Positions 11,528 to 21,270 are shown, counted from the first letter of the stretch. The stretch: DNA of 64,000 bases from Agrococcus baldri (GCA_900114805.1 FOZN01000001.1:620001-684000); one strand, 5' to 3'. Made by a program: numbers and translations. Notes: generated from the sequence alone by a model not told the origin.

Positions 11528-12361
11528 TCAGGTCAGGTCGTCGTGCTCGCCGCGGCACCAGGCGATGTGGCGCGAAGCCGAGCGCTCCACCGCCGCCGGG
11601 CCGTCCTCGATCAGCTGGCCGGGGATGTTCCCGTAGATGCGGCGGTACGACAGCGGCGCGAGCTGGTCGGCGATCCGACGCACGACGCCGGGCGACATGG
11701 GGATGTTGTTCGGGAACGAGCGCATGAAGCTCAGGCTCGCGCGGTCGGGCTTGGGCTGGATGGTGTCGCCAGCCAGCAGCGATCCGTCCCCGCCGCTGCC
11801 CGCCGCCCAGAGCACCATCGCCGAGCCCGGGAAGTGGCCGCCGAAGCGGATCAGCCGTACGCCGGGCAGCGGCTCGAGCTCACCGTCCCAGAGCTCGATG
11901 CGCTCGTGCCGGCGCTGGATCCAGGCTGCGTCGCGCTCGCTCACGAGCACTCGTGCGTCCAACGCCTCCGCCCACGCGCACTGCACGCCGAACATGTGCG
12001 GGTGGGAGGCGGCGATCGCCGCCAGTCCGCCGAGCTCGCGCACCTGCTCGACCGCGTCGTCGGTGATCGTCCCGATCGGATCCCAGAGCAGGTTGCCGGC
12101 GTCGGTCTGCACCAGCAGCGCACGCTGCCCGATGCCGACGGCGGGCTCGGAAGTGAGCGCCCAGAGCCTCGGCTCGTCCTCGACGACGTCGATGCGCATG
12201 CCGTCGCGGGCGTGCACGTCCGTGCTCGTCCACGCCTGCCCGTGCTTCGGCACCCACTGCCGCTCATCGGCGCAGATGGGGCAGGTCTCGGGCAGCGGCT
12301 CTGCCGACTCGACGCCGCACGTCGCGCACAGGATCGTCGCGTGCGCCGCGCCGGCGACCAT
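11528..12361 (-). CDS. MBL-fold metallohydrolase-like protein with N-terminal zinc ribbon
   Basis: 277 residues. The N-terminus has two cysteine pairs (CATC at 12-15 and CPIC at 28-31) typical of a zinc ribbon. A metallo-beta-lactamase-fold domain follows, with a SHPHMFG segment where classical members have HxHxDH, then a GGHFPGS histidine and LLAGDTIQ aspartate. The second half of the canonical HxHxDH motif is therefore missing, so the metal site is atypical. The ATG (12359-12361) shares one base with the stop of the small upstream gene (TGATG), indicating coupling. Its substrate is unknown. Confidence 0.7.
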   Translation of the reverse strand: MVAGAAHATILCATCGVESAEPLPETCPICADERQWVPKHGQAWTSTDVHARDGMRIDVVEDEPRLWALTSEPAVGIGQRALLVQTDAGNLLWDPIGTITDDAVEQVRELGGLAAIAASHPHMFGVQCAWAEALDARVLVSERDAAWIQRRHERIELWDGELEPLPGVRLIRFGGHFPGSAMVLWAAGSGGDGSLLAGDTIQPKPDRASLSFMRSFPNNIPMSPGVVRRIADQLAPLSYRRIYGNIPGQLIEDGPAAVERSASRHIAWCRGEHDDLT

Positions 12362-12543
12362 CAGCGCTCGTCGACCTCTGGCGCCGCGGCTTCGTCCTCC
12401 TCGGGCTCGAAGGTCGACGGCTCGTCGGTCGTGGTCGCGCCCAGCCCGTCCTCCTCGGGCGGGATCGTGCCGTCCTCGCCGAGGCCGCCGGGCTTCTTCG
12501 TGCCTTCGTCCTCGTTCCCTTGCTGCTCGTGCTGGTCGCTCAT
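12361..12543 (-). CDS. small acidic disordered protein, unknown function
   Basis: 60 residues, starting MSDQHEQQGNEDEG and very rich in Glu, Asp, Gly and Pro, with no hydrophobic core or Cys. It has a very good ribosome site (GAGGAGG six bases before ATG 12541-12543) and is coupled by TGATG to the MBL-fold gene, so it is probably real. No function can be given. Confidence 0.65.
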   Translation of the reverse strand: MSDQHEQQGNEDEGTKKPGGLGEDGTIPPEEDGLGATTTDEPSTFEPEEDEAAAPEVDER

Positions 12544-12643
12544 GACAGCCTCCTCGACGTCGCGACCGACGACGGCTCGTCGGATCGTGCAGCAACCGTA
12601 GTCGGCAGAGCCTGGCGACGGCTGGGTGCAGGCTCCGGACACG

Positions 12644-12677
12644 ACGATGGGCCCCGGCCGCGGCCGGGACCCATCGT
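12644..12677 (-). terminator. hairpin between sucD and the small acidic gene
   Basis: An almost perfect inverted repeat, ACGATGGG + CCCGGCCG paired with CGGCCGGG + CCCATCGT, with a single-base mismatch on each side. It lies 12 bases beyond the sucD stop and ends the sucCD transcript. There is no T run. Confidence 0.75.
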
Positions 12678-12689
12678 GGACGAATCAGC

Positions 12690-13589
12690 TCAGAGCGACT
12701 CGATGATCTCCCGCATCAGGCGGGCGGTCTCCGTCGGCGTCTTGCCGACCTTGACGCCGGCGGCCTCGAGGGCCTCCTTCTTCGCCTCAGCCGTGCCCGA
12801 CGAGCCGGAGACGATCGCGCCCGCGTGGCCCATCGTCTTGCCCTCGGGAGCGGTGAAGCCTGCGACGTAGCCGACGACCGGCTTCGTGACGTGCGCCTTG
12901 ATGTAGTCGGCTGCCCGCTCCTCGGCGTCGCCGCCGATCTCGCCGATCATGACGATCGCCTTGGTCTCGGGGTCGGCCTCGAAGGCCTCGAGCGCGTCGA
13001 TGTGCGTCGTGCCGATGACCGGGTCGCCGCCGATGCCGATGGCGGTCGAGAACCCGAGGTCGCGCAGCTCGAACATCATCTGGTAGGTCAGCGTGCCCGA
13101 CTTCGAGACCAGGCCGATCGGGCCCTTGCCGGTGATGTTGGCGGGCGTGATGCCCACGAGCGACTCCTCCGGCGTGATGATGCCGGGGCAGTTCGGGCCG
13201 ATGATGCGCGTGGTGCCCTTGGCCTTCGCGTGCGCCCAGAACTCGGCCGAGTCCTGCACCGGGATGCCCTCGGTGATGACCACGAGCAGGCCGATGCCCG
13301 CGTCGACGGCCTCGATGACGGCGTCCTTGGCGAATGCCGGCGGCACGAACACGATCGAGGTGTCGGCGCCGGTGGCCTCCATGGCCTCGGCGACCGAGCC
13401 GAACACGGGCAGCTCGACGGCCGAGCCGTCCTGCGCCGTGTGCGAGACGGTCGTGCCGGCCTTGCGTGCATTCACGCCGCCCACGATCTGGGTGCCGGCC
13501 GCGAGCATCCGCGCGGTGTGCTTCGAGCCCTCGCCCCCGGTGATGCCCTGGACGATGACCTTGTTGTCCTTGTTGAGGTAGATCGACAT
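12690..13589 (-). CDS. sucD: succinyl-CoA synthetase (ADP-forming) alpha subunit
   Basis: 299 residues. It forms the alpha2beta2 or alpha-beta TCA-cycle enzyme that converts succinyl-CoA to succinate with ATP formation. Visible are the CoA-binding Rossmann region ([17 protein letters not shown]), the NCPGIITP segment and the phosphorylated histidine in [13 protein letters not shown] (His255). The true start is ATG 13587-13589 with GGGAG upstream; a longer open frame reaching 14864 reads out of frame through sucC. It lies 11 bases after the sucC stop and is followed by a hairpin terminator. Confidence 0.97.
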   Translation of the reverse strand: MSIYLNKDNKVIVQGITGGEGSKHTARMLAAGTQIVGGVNARKAGTTVSHTAQDGSAVELPVFGSVAEAMEATGADTSIVFVPPAFAKDAVIEAVDAGIGLLVVITEGIPVQDSAEFWAHAKAKGTTRIIGPNCPGIITPEESLVGITPANITGKGPIGLVSKSGTLTYQMMFELRDLGFSTAIGIGGDPVIGTTHIDALEAFEADPETKAIVMIGEIGGDAEERAADYIKAHVTKPVVGYVAGFTAPEGKTMGHAGAIVSGSSGTAEAKKEALEAAGVKVGKTPTETARLMREIIESL

Positions 13590-13600
13590 CTCTTGCTCCC

Positions 13601-14767
13601 TTACGCCGCAGCCAGCTCGGCGGCCTTGTCGGCTGCCTCGTCCATCGTGTCGACGACCGTCACCAGCGGGTGCGCGGCGTCGGCGAGGATCTTCCGACCC
13701 TCCTCGACGTTGTTGCCGTCGAGTCGGACGACCAGCGGCTTCGAGGCCTCGTCGCCGAGGATCTCGAGCGCCTTGACGATGCCCGTGGCGACCGCGTCGC
13801 ACGCGGTGATGCCGCCGAAGACGTTGACGAAGACGCTCTTGACGTCCGTGTCGTTCAGGATGACGTCGAGGCCGGCAGCCATGACCTCGGCAGATGCGCC
13901 GCCGCCGATGTCGAGGAAGTTGGCCGGCTTCACGCCGCCGTGCTTCTCGCCTGCGTAGGCGACCACGTCGAGCGTGGACATAACGAGGCCCGCACCGTTG
14001 CCGATGATGCCGACCTGGCCGTCGAGCTTGACGTAGTTGAGGTCGGACTCCTTGGCCTTCGCCTCGAGCGGGTCGGCCGCGTCCTTGTCCTCGAGGGCCG
14101 CGTGGCCCTCCTGACGGAAGTCGGCGTTCTCGTCGAGCGAGATCTTGCCGTCGAGCGCGATGATGTCGCCGCCCTCGGTGAGCACGAGCGGGTTCACCTC
14201 GACGAGCGTGGCGTCCTCCTTGACGAAGACGTCGTAGAGCTTCACGATCACGGGCGCGACCTTGGCGACGAGCTCCTCCGGGAACTTGCCGGCGCGCACG
14301 ATCTCCTCGGCCTTCGCGGCGTCGATGCCGACGGCGGGGTCGACCTCGATCTTCGCGAGCGCCTCGGGGCGCTCCTCGGCCAGCTGCTCGATCTCCATGC
14401 CGCCCTCGAAGGAGCACATGGCGAGGTAGGAGCGGTTCGCGCGGTCCAGCAGCACGGAGAAGTAGTACTCCTCCTTGATCGCGGCGCCCTCCGCCACCAT
14501 CACGCGGCGCACCGTGTGCCCCTTGATGTCGAGGCCGAGGATCGCCTCCGCTGCGGTCTTCGCCTCGGCGGGGCTCTTGGCGAGCTTCACGCCGCCTGCC
14601 TTGCCTCGTCCGCCGGTCTTGACCTGTGCCTTCACGACGACGACACCGCCGCCGAGCTCCGTGGCTGCTGCCTCGGCCTGCTCGGGGGTGTCGGCCGTGA
14701 TGCCGCGCAGCACGGGGACCCCGTGCTGCTCGAACAGGTCTCTTGCCTGGTACTCGTAGAGATCCAC
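13601..14767 (-). CDS. sucC: succinyl-CoA synthetase beta subunit
   Basis: 388 residues, with an ATP-grasp domain at the N-terminus ([36 protein letters not shown]) and the CoA-ligase domain at the C-terminus ([21 protein letters not shown]-like [11 protein letters not shown]). It pairs with SucD to form the enzyme. It starts at ATG 14765-14767 and is the first gene of the sucCD operon. Confidence 0.97.
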   Translation of the reverse strand: MDLYEYQARDLFEQHGVPVLRGITADTPEQAEAAATELGGGVVVVKAQVKTGGRGKAGGVKLAKSPAEAKTAAEAILGLDIKGHTVRRVMVAEGAAIKEEYYFSVLLDRANRSYLAMCSFEGGMEIEQLAEERPEALAKIEVDPAVGIDAAKAEEIVRAGKFPEELVAKVAPVIVKLYDVFVKEDATLVEVNPLVLTEGGDIIALDGKISLDENADFRQEGHAALEDKDAADPLEAKAKESDLNYVKLDGQVGIIGNGAGLVMSTLDVVAYAGEKHGGVKPANFLDIGGGASAEVMAAGLDVILNDTDVKSVFVNVFGGITACDAVATGIVKALEILGDEASKPLVVRLDGNNVEEGRKILADAAHPLVTVVDTMDEAADKAAELAAA

Positions 14768-14954
14768 GCGTCATCCAATCCGTGTGTTTGGGGGGATTCG
14801 CCGTGGCAAGCCTAGCCGCCCGGCGCATGCCTCCCCGCCCGCTTTCGGGCTGCCGAAGGGCCAAGATTCGGCTTTCTTGCGGCTTTCGTACGAGCCTCGC
14901 CTTGCTTGCGGCGGGCCGTGCGACAGCCGACGATGGGGGTCAGGAGGAACTTCC

Positions 14955-15677
14955 ATGGATCCCGCTCTGCAGCGCCGGCCGGACCTGCCGCCGCCCGTCG
15001 CGTCGATGATGTCGAAGCTCAACTGGCTGCGCGCCGGGGTGCTGGGCGCGAACGACGGCATCGTCTCGACCTCGGCGCTGATGGTCGGCGTCGCCGGCGC
15101 CGGCACCGCGATCGGCGGCGTGCTCACCGCAGGCGTCGCGGCCATGGTCGCCGGTGCCTTCTCGATGGCCGTGGGCGAATACGTCTCGGTCTCCTCGCAG
15201 CGCGACAGCGAGCGCGCAGCCATCCGGCGCGAGCAGGCGCTGCTGCAGGCGAACCCCGACGGGCAGATCGATCAGCTCGCGCACATGTACGAGGAGCGCG
15301 GACTCGAGCCGGCCACCGCGCACCGCGTCGCCGTCGAGCTCACGCACGCGGATCCGCTACGCGCGCACCTCGACGTCGAGTACAACCTCGACCCCGACGA
15401 TCTCAACAACCCGTGGGCGGCAGCCGCCTCCTCAGCGGTGGCGTTCACGCTCGGCTCGCTCATCCCGCTGCTGGCAGCGCTGCTCGCCCCCGCCGCCTGG
15501 ATGCCGTGGTCGATCGCGGCCGCCACGGTCGCCGCCCTGCTGCTGACCGGCATCGTCTCGGCGCGCATCGGCGCCTCGAGCAAGCGTGCTGCGATGCTGC
15601 GCGTGCTGATCGGCGGGGTGATCGCGCTCGCCGCGACCTGGTCCATCGGGTCGCTGCTCGACACCCCCGTGCACTAG
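14955..15677 (+). CDS. VIT1/CCC1-family Fe2+/Mn2+ transporter
   Basis: 240 residues with the family marks LRAGVLGANDGIVSTSALMVGVAGA, here split over the first helix (about 25-48), AMVAGAFSMAVGEYVSVSSQRDSE in helix 2, and three hydrophobic segments at the C-terminus. Members move Fe2+ or Mn2+ across membranes. The start is ATG 14955 with AGGAGG seven bases upstream. The open frame extends further upstream to 14784, but that stretch has poor coding character. No iron box or manganese riboswitch is visible in the 187 bases before it. Confidence 0.85.
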   Translation: MDPALQRRPDLPPPVASMMSKLNWLRAGVLGANDGIVSTSALMVGVAGAGTAIGGVLTAGVAAMVAGAFSMAVGEYVSVSSQRDSERAAIRREQALLQANPDGQIDQLAHMYEERGLEPATAHRVAVELTHADPLRAHLDVEYNLDPDDLNNPWAAAASSAVAFTLGSLIPLLAALLAPAAWMPWSIAAATVAALLLTGIVSARIGASSKRAAMLRVLIGGVIALAATWSIGSLLDTPVH

Positions 15678-15693
15678 CGGGCATCGCGGATCG

Positions 15694-16689
15694 CTAGGGG
15701 CTGCCGCGTCCGCGCTGCTCCTCGCGCTCCTCTTCCTCGTCCGGCACATCGAGCTGCGACACCACCGAGACCGACACGTCCTGCACCCGCCAGTCGAGCG
15801 CCAGGATGTCGTCGACCGCGCGGTCGAGATCCGAGACCTTCACCTTCGCGCGCTTCGGCACGACGTAGGCCTCGACGTGGAAGACCTGCCCCTCGTCACG
15901 GATGCGGCTCGCGGCGTGATGCACCCAGCGCAGACCGCGCAGCACCTCATCGACGCGACCGTGCACGGGATGCGGCTGCTTCTGGTCGTAGGTCGTCGCT
16001 CGCATGTCCATCAGGTCGAGCACGGAGCCGCGGGTGTTCGTGATGCCGTCCCAGAGGATGCTGGCGGAGATGAACAGCGCCGCCGCACCGTCGAGCCACC
16101 AGATGCCGAGGCCGATGCCGAGCACGCCCACGATCGAGCCGGCGTTCGTCGTCCAGTCGGCCTTCGCCATCGCCGCGTCGGCGTAGAGCAGCTTGTTGTC
16201 GAGCTGCTTGGCGAGCTTCATCTTCATGGGGCCGTAGATGAGCGGGCCGATCACGATGAGCGCCATCACCGCGATCATGACCCAGCCCTGCCAGATCGTC
16301 ATGCCGAACAGCTGCATCGTGCCGATCGGCGGATGCTCCTGCTTCACGAGGCCGCTGATCGCCTCGAAGCAGAGGTTGGCGCCGACGGCGAGCAGCGCGA
16401 CGCCCGCGACGAGGTGACCGACGCCCATCGCCCGGTGGTAGCCGTACGGATGCTTTGCCGTGGGCTTGCGGCGGATGATCGGCAGGGCGACCAGGAAGGC
16501 GATCTGCGGCAGCGTCGAGAGGATGTCCTCCACCCAGGCCGTCTGCATCGCCTGGGAGTTGCCCATCACCAGGGCGACGACCGTGATCGTGACCGCCGTG
16601 TACGCGAGCACAGCCCACTCGAGGTTGCGCGCCTTGCGCAGCAACCGCTCCTGCTGCTCGGGCAGCTCCAGCCTGCCGGTCCGGCTCAT
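15694..16689 (-). CDS. cation diffusion facilitator (CDF) family transporter
   Basis: 331 residues with about five to six membrane helices and a cytoplasmic C-terminal domain (residues ~250-331, ending in an acidic EEEEREEQRG tail). The segments HPYGYHRAMGVGHL and LLYADAAMAKADWTTNAG carry the His and Asp residues expected to bind metal in CDF proteins. The metal is unknown. The ATG (16687-16689) overlaps the stop of the upstream lipoprotein by four bases, so the two are coupled. It converges on the VIT/CCC1 metal transporter, with both stops only 16 bases apart. Confidence 0.85.
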   Translation of the reverse strand: MSRTGRLELPEQQERLLRKARNLEWAVLAYTAVTITVVALVMGNSQAMQTAWVEDILSTLPQIAFLVALPIIRRKPTAKHPYGYHRAMGVGHLVAGVALLAVGANLCFEAISGLVKQEHPPIGTMQLFGMTIWQGWVMIAVMALIVIGPLIYGPMKMKLAKQLDNKLLYADAAMAKADWTTNAGSIVGVLGIGLGIWWLDGAAALFISASILWDGITNTRGSVLDLMDMRATTYDQKQPHPVHGRVDEVLRGLRWVHHAASRIRDEGQVFHVEAYVVPKRAKVKVSDLDRAVDDILALDWRVQDVSVSVVSQLDVPDEEEEREEQRGRGSP

Positions 16690-17195
16690 CTCTCCCCCTG
16701 CGCCTCTGCGTCGAGGTGGCGCTCGAGCGCCGAGAGGAAGGCGTTCTCGCCCATCGGCGCGAGCATCACGAGCCCAGCGCTCGAACCGTCCGCCTGCTCC
16801 GCCTGCGCGTAGGCGCGCGTCAGGGCGACCCGGTCGCTCCACGGGGTGTCGTCGGTGAGTCCGCCGATGACGAGATCGATCTCGCCGGCCTCCAGCAGCC
16901 CGACGAGGGTCTGCTCGCTGCCCTCGGTCCATTCGACCGTCGCGCCGATCGAGTCGGCGAACGAGGTCACCACCTCGACCTCGCTGCCCGTGGGCTGCTC
17001 CTCGCTCGCATCGACGTACGGCGGGTTGGGCGTGACGCCCACTTCGAGCACGCCGCCGGTGACGGCATCGAGCGTGCCCTCGACGTCGGAGGGGATCGTG
17101 ATGCCGCAGGCCGCGAGCGCCCCCGCGATCCCGACCGCGACCACGGCAGCGCCGACGCGCCGCGGACGCGTCGGCCGCATCCGTGCTCCTGGCAT
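16686..17195 (-). CDS. half-size family-3-type solute-binding lipoprotein
   Basis: 169 residues. A signal peptide ends in a lipobox (GALAAC) after MRPTRPRRVG, so it is probably a membrane-anchored lipoprotein. The mature part begins like family-3 solute-binding proteins (GGVLEVGVTPNPPYVD, then GSEVEVVTSFADSIGATVEW, LVGLLEAGEIDLVIGGLTD). It stops after about one lobe, where the normal protein has a second lobe of ~100 residues. No permease or ATPase is nearby. It is coupled to the CDF transporter gene (ATGA), suggesting a function with it. An ATG at 17178-17180 is an alternative start that fits the signal peptide better. Confidence 0.65.
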   Translation of the reverse strand: MPGARMRPTRPRRVGAAVVAVGIAGALAACGITIPSDVEGTLDAVTGGVLEVGVTPNPPYVDASEEQPTGSEVEVVTSFADSIGATVEWTEGSEQTLVGLLEAGEIDLVIGGLTDDTPWSDRVALTRAYAQAEQADGSSAGLVMLAPMGENAFLSALERHLDAEAQGER

Positions 17196-17239
17196 GCCTG
17201 CAGGGTACGCCCGGGTGCACACCGAGGCATCCGGCAGAC

Positions 17240-17929
17240 TCAACGCCGAGCGCTGTAGCGCAGCTCCGGCCTGCCCGTGCCGCCGTAGCGCGGCGAGACC
17301 TCCACGCGGCCGTCGACGACGAGCCGCTCGAGGTAGCGACGGGCGCTCACTCGCGACATGCCGAGCTCCTGTCCCACATCCGTGGCGCTGACGCTGCCGT
17401 CGGCCGTCTCCAGCAGTGCTGCGACACGGTCGAGCGTGAGCTGCGATCCCGCGGACGGCGGCTTCTGCCGCTCGCCCCCCGGCCGCTCGCTCGGTTGCAG
17501 CATGGCGTCGACCGCCCGCTGGTCGAGCGGCTGCGTCGAGAGGCTCTGCGCCTGCACGAGCTCGGCGCGGATCGACTCGAGCCGTTCGCGCATCGCCTCC
17601 ATGCCGAAGGGCTTCACCAGGTAGTGGCGCACGCCGAACGAGCGTGCCGCTCGCACCGTCTCGAGGTCGCGGGCGGCGGTGACTGCCACCACCTCGCCCG
17701 AGAACCCGCGCGCCCGTGCGACGCGCAGCACCTCGATGCCGGATGCGTCGGGCAGGTGCACATCGAGCAGCACGAGATCGGGCCGCACGGCCTCGATCGC
17801 CTCCAGGGCATCGCGACCCGTGCCGGCCTCGCCCACCACCGCGAACGCTCCGTGCCGCTCGACGAAGCCGCGGGTGACGAGCGCGACGGCCTTGTCGTCC
17901 TCGACGATGAGCACGCGCAGCGGCCTCAC
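17240..17929 (-). CDS. citB: response regulator, CitB/DcuR family
   Basis: 229 residues. The receiver domain (1-~120) has the acidic pair E10-D11-D12, phospho-acceptor Asp56 in DLVLLDVHLP and the conserved Lys106 in YLVKPFG. A C-terminal HTH region (about 165-225) contains ALLETADGSVSATDVGQELG and MSRVSARRYLERL, typical of the CitB group. It starts at GTG 17927-17929, overlapping the kinase stop (GTGA). With the adjacent kinase and tctCBA it matches the CitAB system, which in Corynebacterium glutamicum controls citrate uptake genes including tctCBA. I infer the same role here. Confidence 0.85.
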   Translation of the reverse strand: MRPLRVLIVEDDKAVALVTRGFVERHGAFAVVGEAGTGRDALEAIEAVRPDLVLLDVHLPDASGIEVLRVARARGFSGEVVAVTAARDLETVRAARSFGVRHYLVKPFGMEAMRERLESIRAELVQAQSLSTQPLDQRAVDAMLQPSERPGGERQKPPSAGSQLTLDRVAALLETADGSVSATDVGQELGMSRVSARRYLERLVVDGRVEVSPRYGGTGRPELRYSARR

Positions 17930-19521
17930 GCGAGCACCTCGCTCGGCACCACCGGCAGCCGCGCGACGAAGCGCGCGCCGCCGAGCGGAGAGTCCTCGAC
18001 GACGGCCGAGCCGCCCAGGCGCTGCGCGACGCGGCGCACGAGCGTGAGCCCGTAGCCGCGCACGAGGCCGCCGGAGCGCTGCTTGCTGGAGACCTCGACG
18101 GCGAAGATCGACTCGCGCTGCGAGCGCGGCACACCCGGCCCGTCGTCGTCGACCACGATCGTCACGACCCGGCCGGCGTCGGTGTCGGCGTCGTCGATCG
18201 ACACCTCGATGCGTCCGGCGGGCGAGGCGTCGACCGCGTTGTCGACCAGGTTGCCCAGCACCGTCAGCCAGTCGCCCGCGACCGAGAGCGACGGCGCGGG
18301 CCGCAGTGACGCATCCGGGGCCACCAGCAGCTCGACGCCGTGCTCGCGCGCCTGCGCCCGCTTCGCCAGCAGCAGTGCCGCCACCTCGAGCTCGAGGATG
18401 CCCGACGCCGGCTCGAGCGCCGCGAGCGCACCCCCGGCGCCCGCGCGCTCGATCACGGCCATCGCGGCGTCGGTCTCGCCCAGCTCGAGCAGCCCGCCGA
18501 GCGTGTGCAGGGTGTTGGCGAACTCATGCTGCTGCGCGCGCAGCGTCTCGGTCATGCCCTGCGCGCCGGCGAGGTCGCGCAGCGCCGCGTCGAGCTCGGT
18601 GCGGTCGCGCAGGATGAGCACGGTGCCGACCGCGCGGCCGTCGACGACCACCGGGTCGGCGCGCACCACCAGCATGCGCTCGCCCGCGAGGACCAGCTGC
18701 TGCTCGCCCGCGTCGTTCAGCAGCGCGTCCATCCGAGCGTCGACCACGTCGGCCACAGGCACACCGGCGAGGTCATCGCCCTCGCGCCCCAGCAGCCGCA
18801 GCGCAGCATCGTTGCAGAGCACGATCGCGCCGCGCTCGTCGAGCACCACGAGGCCCTCGCCGATGCCGTGCAGCGTGGCGTTGCGGGTCTCGAGCATCGA
18901 CTTGATCTCGTCGGGCTCGAGTCCGTAGATGCGGCGGCGCACGAGCGAGGCCGCCCAGCTGGCGAGCACGACGCCGACGACCGCGGCGACCACCAGGAAC
19001 AGCGCCAGGATCCAGATGTTGTTCAGCCAGTCGGCCTGCAGCTCCGACTCGAGGATGCCGACGGAGACCTGGCCGATGATCTCGCCGTCGCGGCCGAAGA
19101 CCGGCACCTTCGCGCGCCAGGACTCGCCGAGCGTGCCGGTCTGCGTGTCGACGAACAGCTCGCCCGTGAGCACCGCGTTCGGCGGTGTCGAGACCACCTC
19201 GCCGATGCGCTCGACGTTCGGGTGCGAGAAGCGCACGCCGCCCCGATCGGAGACGACGACGTAGGTGACGTCGGATGCCTCCCTGACGGTCTCGGCGATC
19301 GGCTGGATGACCTCGGAGGGGAAGCGGTCGTCGAACGCGTCGATCACGGTGGGCAGCTGCGCGACCGAGTAGGCGACGCCGATCATCCGGTCGAGGTAGG
19401 CGTCGCGCAGCGAGCGCTCCTGCAGCCAAGCGGCGGCGATGCCGGAGGCGACGATGACGACGAGCATGATGGCGCTCTGCAGCACCACCAGCTGCGTGCG
19501 CAGCGTCATCCCCCGTCGCAT
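17926..19521 (-). CDS. citA: sensor histidine kinase, CitA/DcuS family
   Basis: 531 residues: a membrane helix (about 10-32), an extracytoplasmic sensor domain (33-165) of the PDC/Cache type, a second helix (168-195), a PAS domain (about 215-310) and a kinase core. The phospho-accepting His332 is in QHEFANTLHTLGGLL, the N-box is LVDNAVDAS (425-433), and the G-boxes are DDGPGVP and GYGLTLV. This is the layout of citrate/C4-dicarboxylate sensors. It faces away from tctC across a 151-base region with direct repeats. It starts at ATG 19519-19521; MTLRTQ four codons later is also possible. Confidence 0.88.
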   Translation of the reverse strand: MRRGMTLRTQLVVLQSAIMLVVIVASGIAAAWLQERSLRDAYLDRMIGVAYSVAQLPTVIDAFDDRFPSEVIQPIAETVREASDVTYVVVSDRGGVRFSHPNVERIGEVVSTPPNAVLTGELFVDTQTGTLGESWRAKVPVFGRDGEIIGQVSVGILESELQADWLNNIWILALFLVVAAVVGVVLASWAASLVRRRIYGLEPDEIKSMLETRNATLHGIGEGLVVLDERGAIVLCNDAALRLLGREGDDLAGVPVADVVDARMDALLNDAGEQQLVLAGERMLVVRADPVVVDGRAVGTVLILRDRTELDAALRDLAGAQGMTETLRAQQHEFANTLHTLGGLLELGETDAAMAVIERAGAGGALAALEPASGILELEVAALLLAKRAQAREHGVELLVAPDASLRPAPSLSVAGDWLTVLGNLVDNAVDASPAGRIEVSIDDADTDAGRVVTIVVDDDGPGVPRSQRESIFAVEVSSKQRSGGLVRGYGLTLVRRVAQRLGGSAVVEDSPLGGARFVARLPVVPSEVLA

Positions 19522-19558
19522 GCCTCAATGCTAGGCGGCGCGCGGCCGACCGATCACT

Positions 19559-19594
19559 GACCAGAACGACCGAAACGGCCGAATCGACCACAAC
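19559..19594. repeat. four tandem 9-bp repeats in the citA-tctC intergenic region
   Basis: Four head-to-tail 9-mers: GACCAGAAC, GACCGAAAC, GGCCGAATC, GACCACAAC. They sit in the divergent region, 38-73 bases from the citA start and about 80-115 bases before tctC. A good candidate operator for the CitB response regulator, which would have to control tctC from here. Position and pattern are seen; binding is inferred. Confidence 0.5.
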
Positions 19595-19672
19595 GGCACC
19601 TGCCGGTCTCGTTCGAGTTAGCGTCGCCGGTGATCGCGACCCGGCATGGTGCCGGGCGCTCAAGGAGGAGAA

Positions 19673-20728
19673 GTGCGATCCATGCACCCACGCACCACGC
19701 GCAGCACGCGTCTGCAGTCCATCGCCCGCATCGGCATCGCGGGCGTCGCCGCCCTCACGCTGGCCGCCTGCTCGTCGAGCGGCGCACCGGCCGGCTCTGA
19801 CGCCCCCGACGGCGAGGCGGCTCCGGCCGCGATCGACGCCGTCAACGTCATCGCCCCGGCCGACCCGGGCGGCGGCTGGGACGCCACCGCTCGCGCCATC
19901 GGCCAGGTGCTGACCGACTCCGACCTGGTCGGCAGCGCCCCGGTCACGAACATCGGCGGCGCCGGCGGCACCGTCGGCCTGGCGAGCCTCGCCACCGAGA
20001 CCAACCCGAACACGCTCATGATCACGGGCTCCGTGATGATCGGCGCGGTGGAGACCAACGCCTCCGACAACCGCGTCGAGGACACCACGCCGATCGCTGC
20101 CCTCACCGAGGAGCCGCTCGTCATCGTCGTGCCCGCCGACTCGGAGTTCGAGACGCTGCAGGACCTCGTCGACGCGATCGTCGCCGAGGGCAAGGGCGTC
20201 GCCGTCACGGGCGGCTCGGCCGGCGGCATCGACCACATCCTCGCCGGCCTGCTGCTGACCGAGGCGGGCGTCGCGCCCGAAGAGGTGCCCAACACGCTCA
20301 ACTACATCGCCAACTCCGGTGGCGGCGAGGCGCTGACGATGCTGCTCGGCGGCACCGTTCAGGCCGGCATCTCCGGCGTGGGCGAGTTCTCGGAGTCGGT
20401 GCTCTCGGGCGACCTGCGCGCGCTGGCCGTCTCGAGCGCCGAGCCCGCCGAGCTGCTGCCCGACGCACCGACGATCCAGGACGAGGGCATCGACGTGACG
20501 CTCACCAACTGGCGCGGCGTCATCGCCCCGGGCGGCATCTCCGACGAGGAGCGCCAGGCCCTCATCGACCTGGTGACGCAGCTGCACGAGCAGGAGGCCT
20601 GGACCGAGCTGCTCGCCACCAACGGCTGGACGGATGCGTTCATGGCCGGTGACGAGTTCGACTCGTTCGTGACGGACGAGATCACGCTCACCCAGGAGAC
20701 CCTGCGCACGATCGGCCTGATCGAATGA
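19673..20728 (+). CDS. tctC: tripartite tricarboxylate transporter substrate-binding lipoprotein
   Basis: 351 residues, with a lipoprotein signal peptide ending in LTLAAC and a mature TctC/Bug-type binding protein ([62 protein letters not shown]). It delivers citrate or a related tricarboxylate to TctAB. I choose GTG 19673 because AAGGAGG ends four bases before it; the ATG nine bases later would have a 13-base spacer. The stop overlaps tctB by four bases (ATGA). Confidence 0.92.
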   Translation: MRSMHPRTTRSTRLQSIARIGIAGVAALTLAACSSSGAPAGSDAPDGEAAPAAIDAVNVIAPADPGGGWDATARAIGQVLTDSDLVGSAPVTNIGGAGGTVGLASLATETNPNTLMITGSVMIGAVETNASDNRVEDTTPIAALTEEPLVIVVPADSEFETLQDLVDAIVAEGKGVAVTGGSAGGIDHILAGLLLTEAGVAPEEVPNTLNYIANSGGGEALTMLLGGTVQAGISGVGEFSESVLSGDLRALAVSSAEPAELLPDAPTIQDEGIDVTLTNWRGVIAPGGISDEERQALIDLVTQLHEQEAWTELLATNGWTDAFMAGDEFDSFVTDEITLTQETLRTIGLIE

Positions 20729-21270
20729 GCACCGCCCCGGCCGACGCAGCCTCGCAGGCTGCGTCGGCCCGGGCGCGCGCCGCCCGCATCGAGGCGATGG
20801 TCTTCGTCGGGCTCCTGGTGGTGCTGTCGGTCGCCGTGCTGATCGCGACCACCACCATCCGCGAGCCGCCCGGCTCGACGGGCACCCTCGGCGCACGCGT
20901 GGTGCCCTACGTCGTCGGCGGCCTGCTGCTGCTCAGCTCGCTCGCCGTGCTCATCCAGCAGCTGCGCGGCCACTTCGGCGCCTCCGAGGCCGGCGAGGAC
21001 GTCGACCTCGAGCACGGCACCTCGTGGGGCTCGACGGGCATCGTCGTGCTCGCGTTCCTCTCGCTCATCATCACGATCCCGTGGCTGGGATGGCCGCTCG
21101 GCGTGGTCGTGCTGTTCACGGGCGCCTCGCTGGCGCTGGGCGCGAAGCGCTGGTGGGTCTCTGCGCTCATCGGCCTCGGCCTCGGCGCCGTGACCCAGTT
21201 CCTCTTCGGCACGCTGCTCGGGCTCTCGATGCCCGTCACCGGCACCCTCACCTCCTGGATCGGCCTCTGA
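20725..21270 (+). CDS. tctB: tripartite tricarboxylate transporter small membrane subunit
   Basis: 181 residues with four predicted membrane helices (about 28-48, 62-84, 104-122, 127-165), as in TctB proteins. It pairs with TctA in the membrane. It starts at ATG 20725, overlapping tctC, and its TGA shares one base with the tctA ATG (TGATG). Confidence 0.88.
   Translation: MSTAPADAASQAASARARAARIEAMVFVGLLVVLSVAVLIATTTIREPPGSTGTLGARVVPYVVGGLLLLSSLAVLIQQLRGHFGASEAGEDVDLEHGTSWGSTGIVVLAFLSLIITIPWLGWPLGVVVLFTGASLALGAKRWWVSALIGLGLGAVTQFLFGTLLGLSMPVTGTLTSWIGL

Noticed and set aside
14768-14954. Possible metal riboswitch or iron box before the VIT/CCC1-type transporter
   Set aside because: I looked for Mn-riboswitch-like or DtxR-box patterns and found none; only GC-rich short stems were seen.
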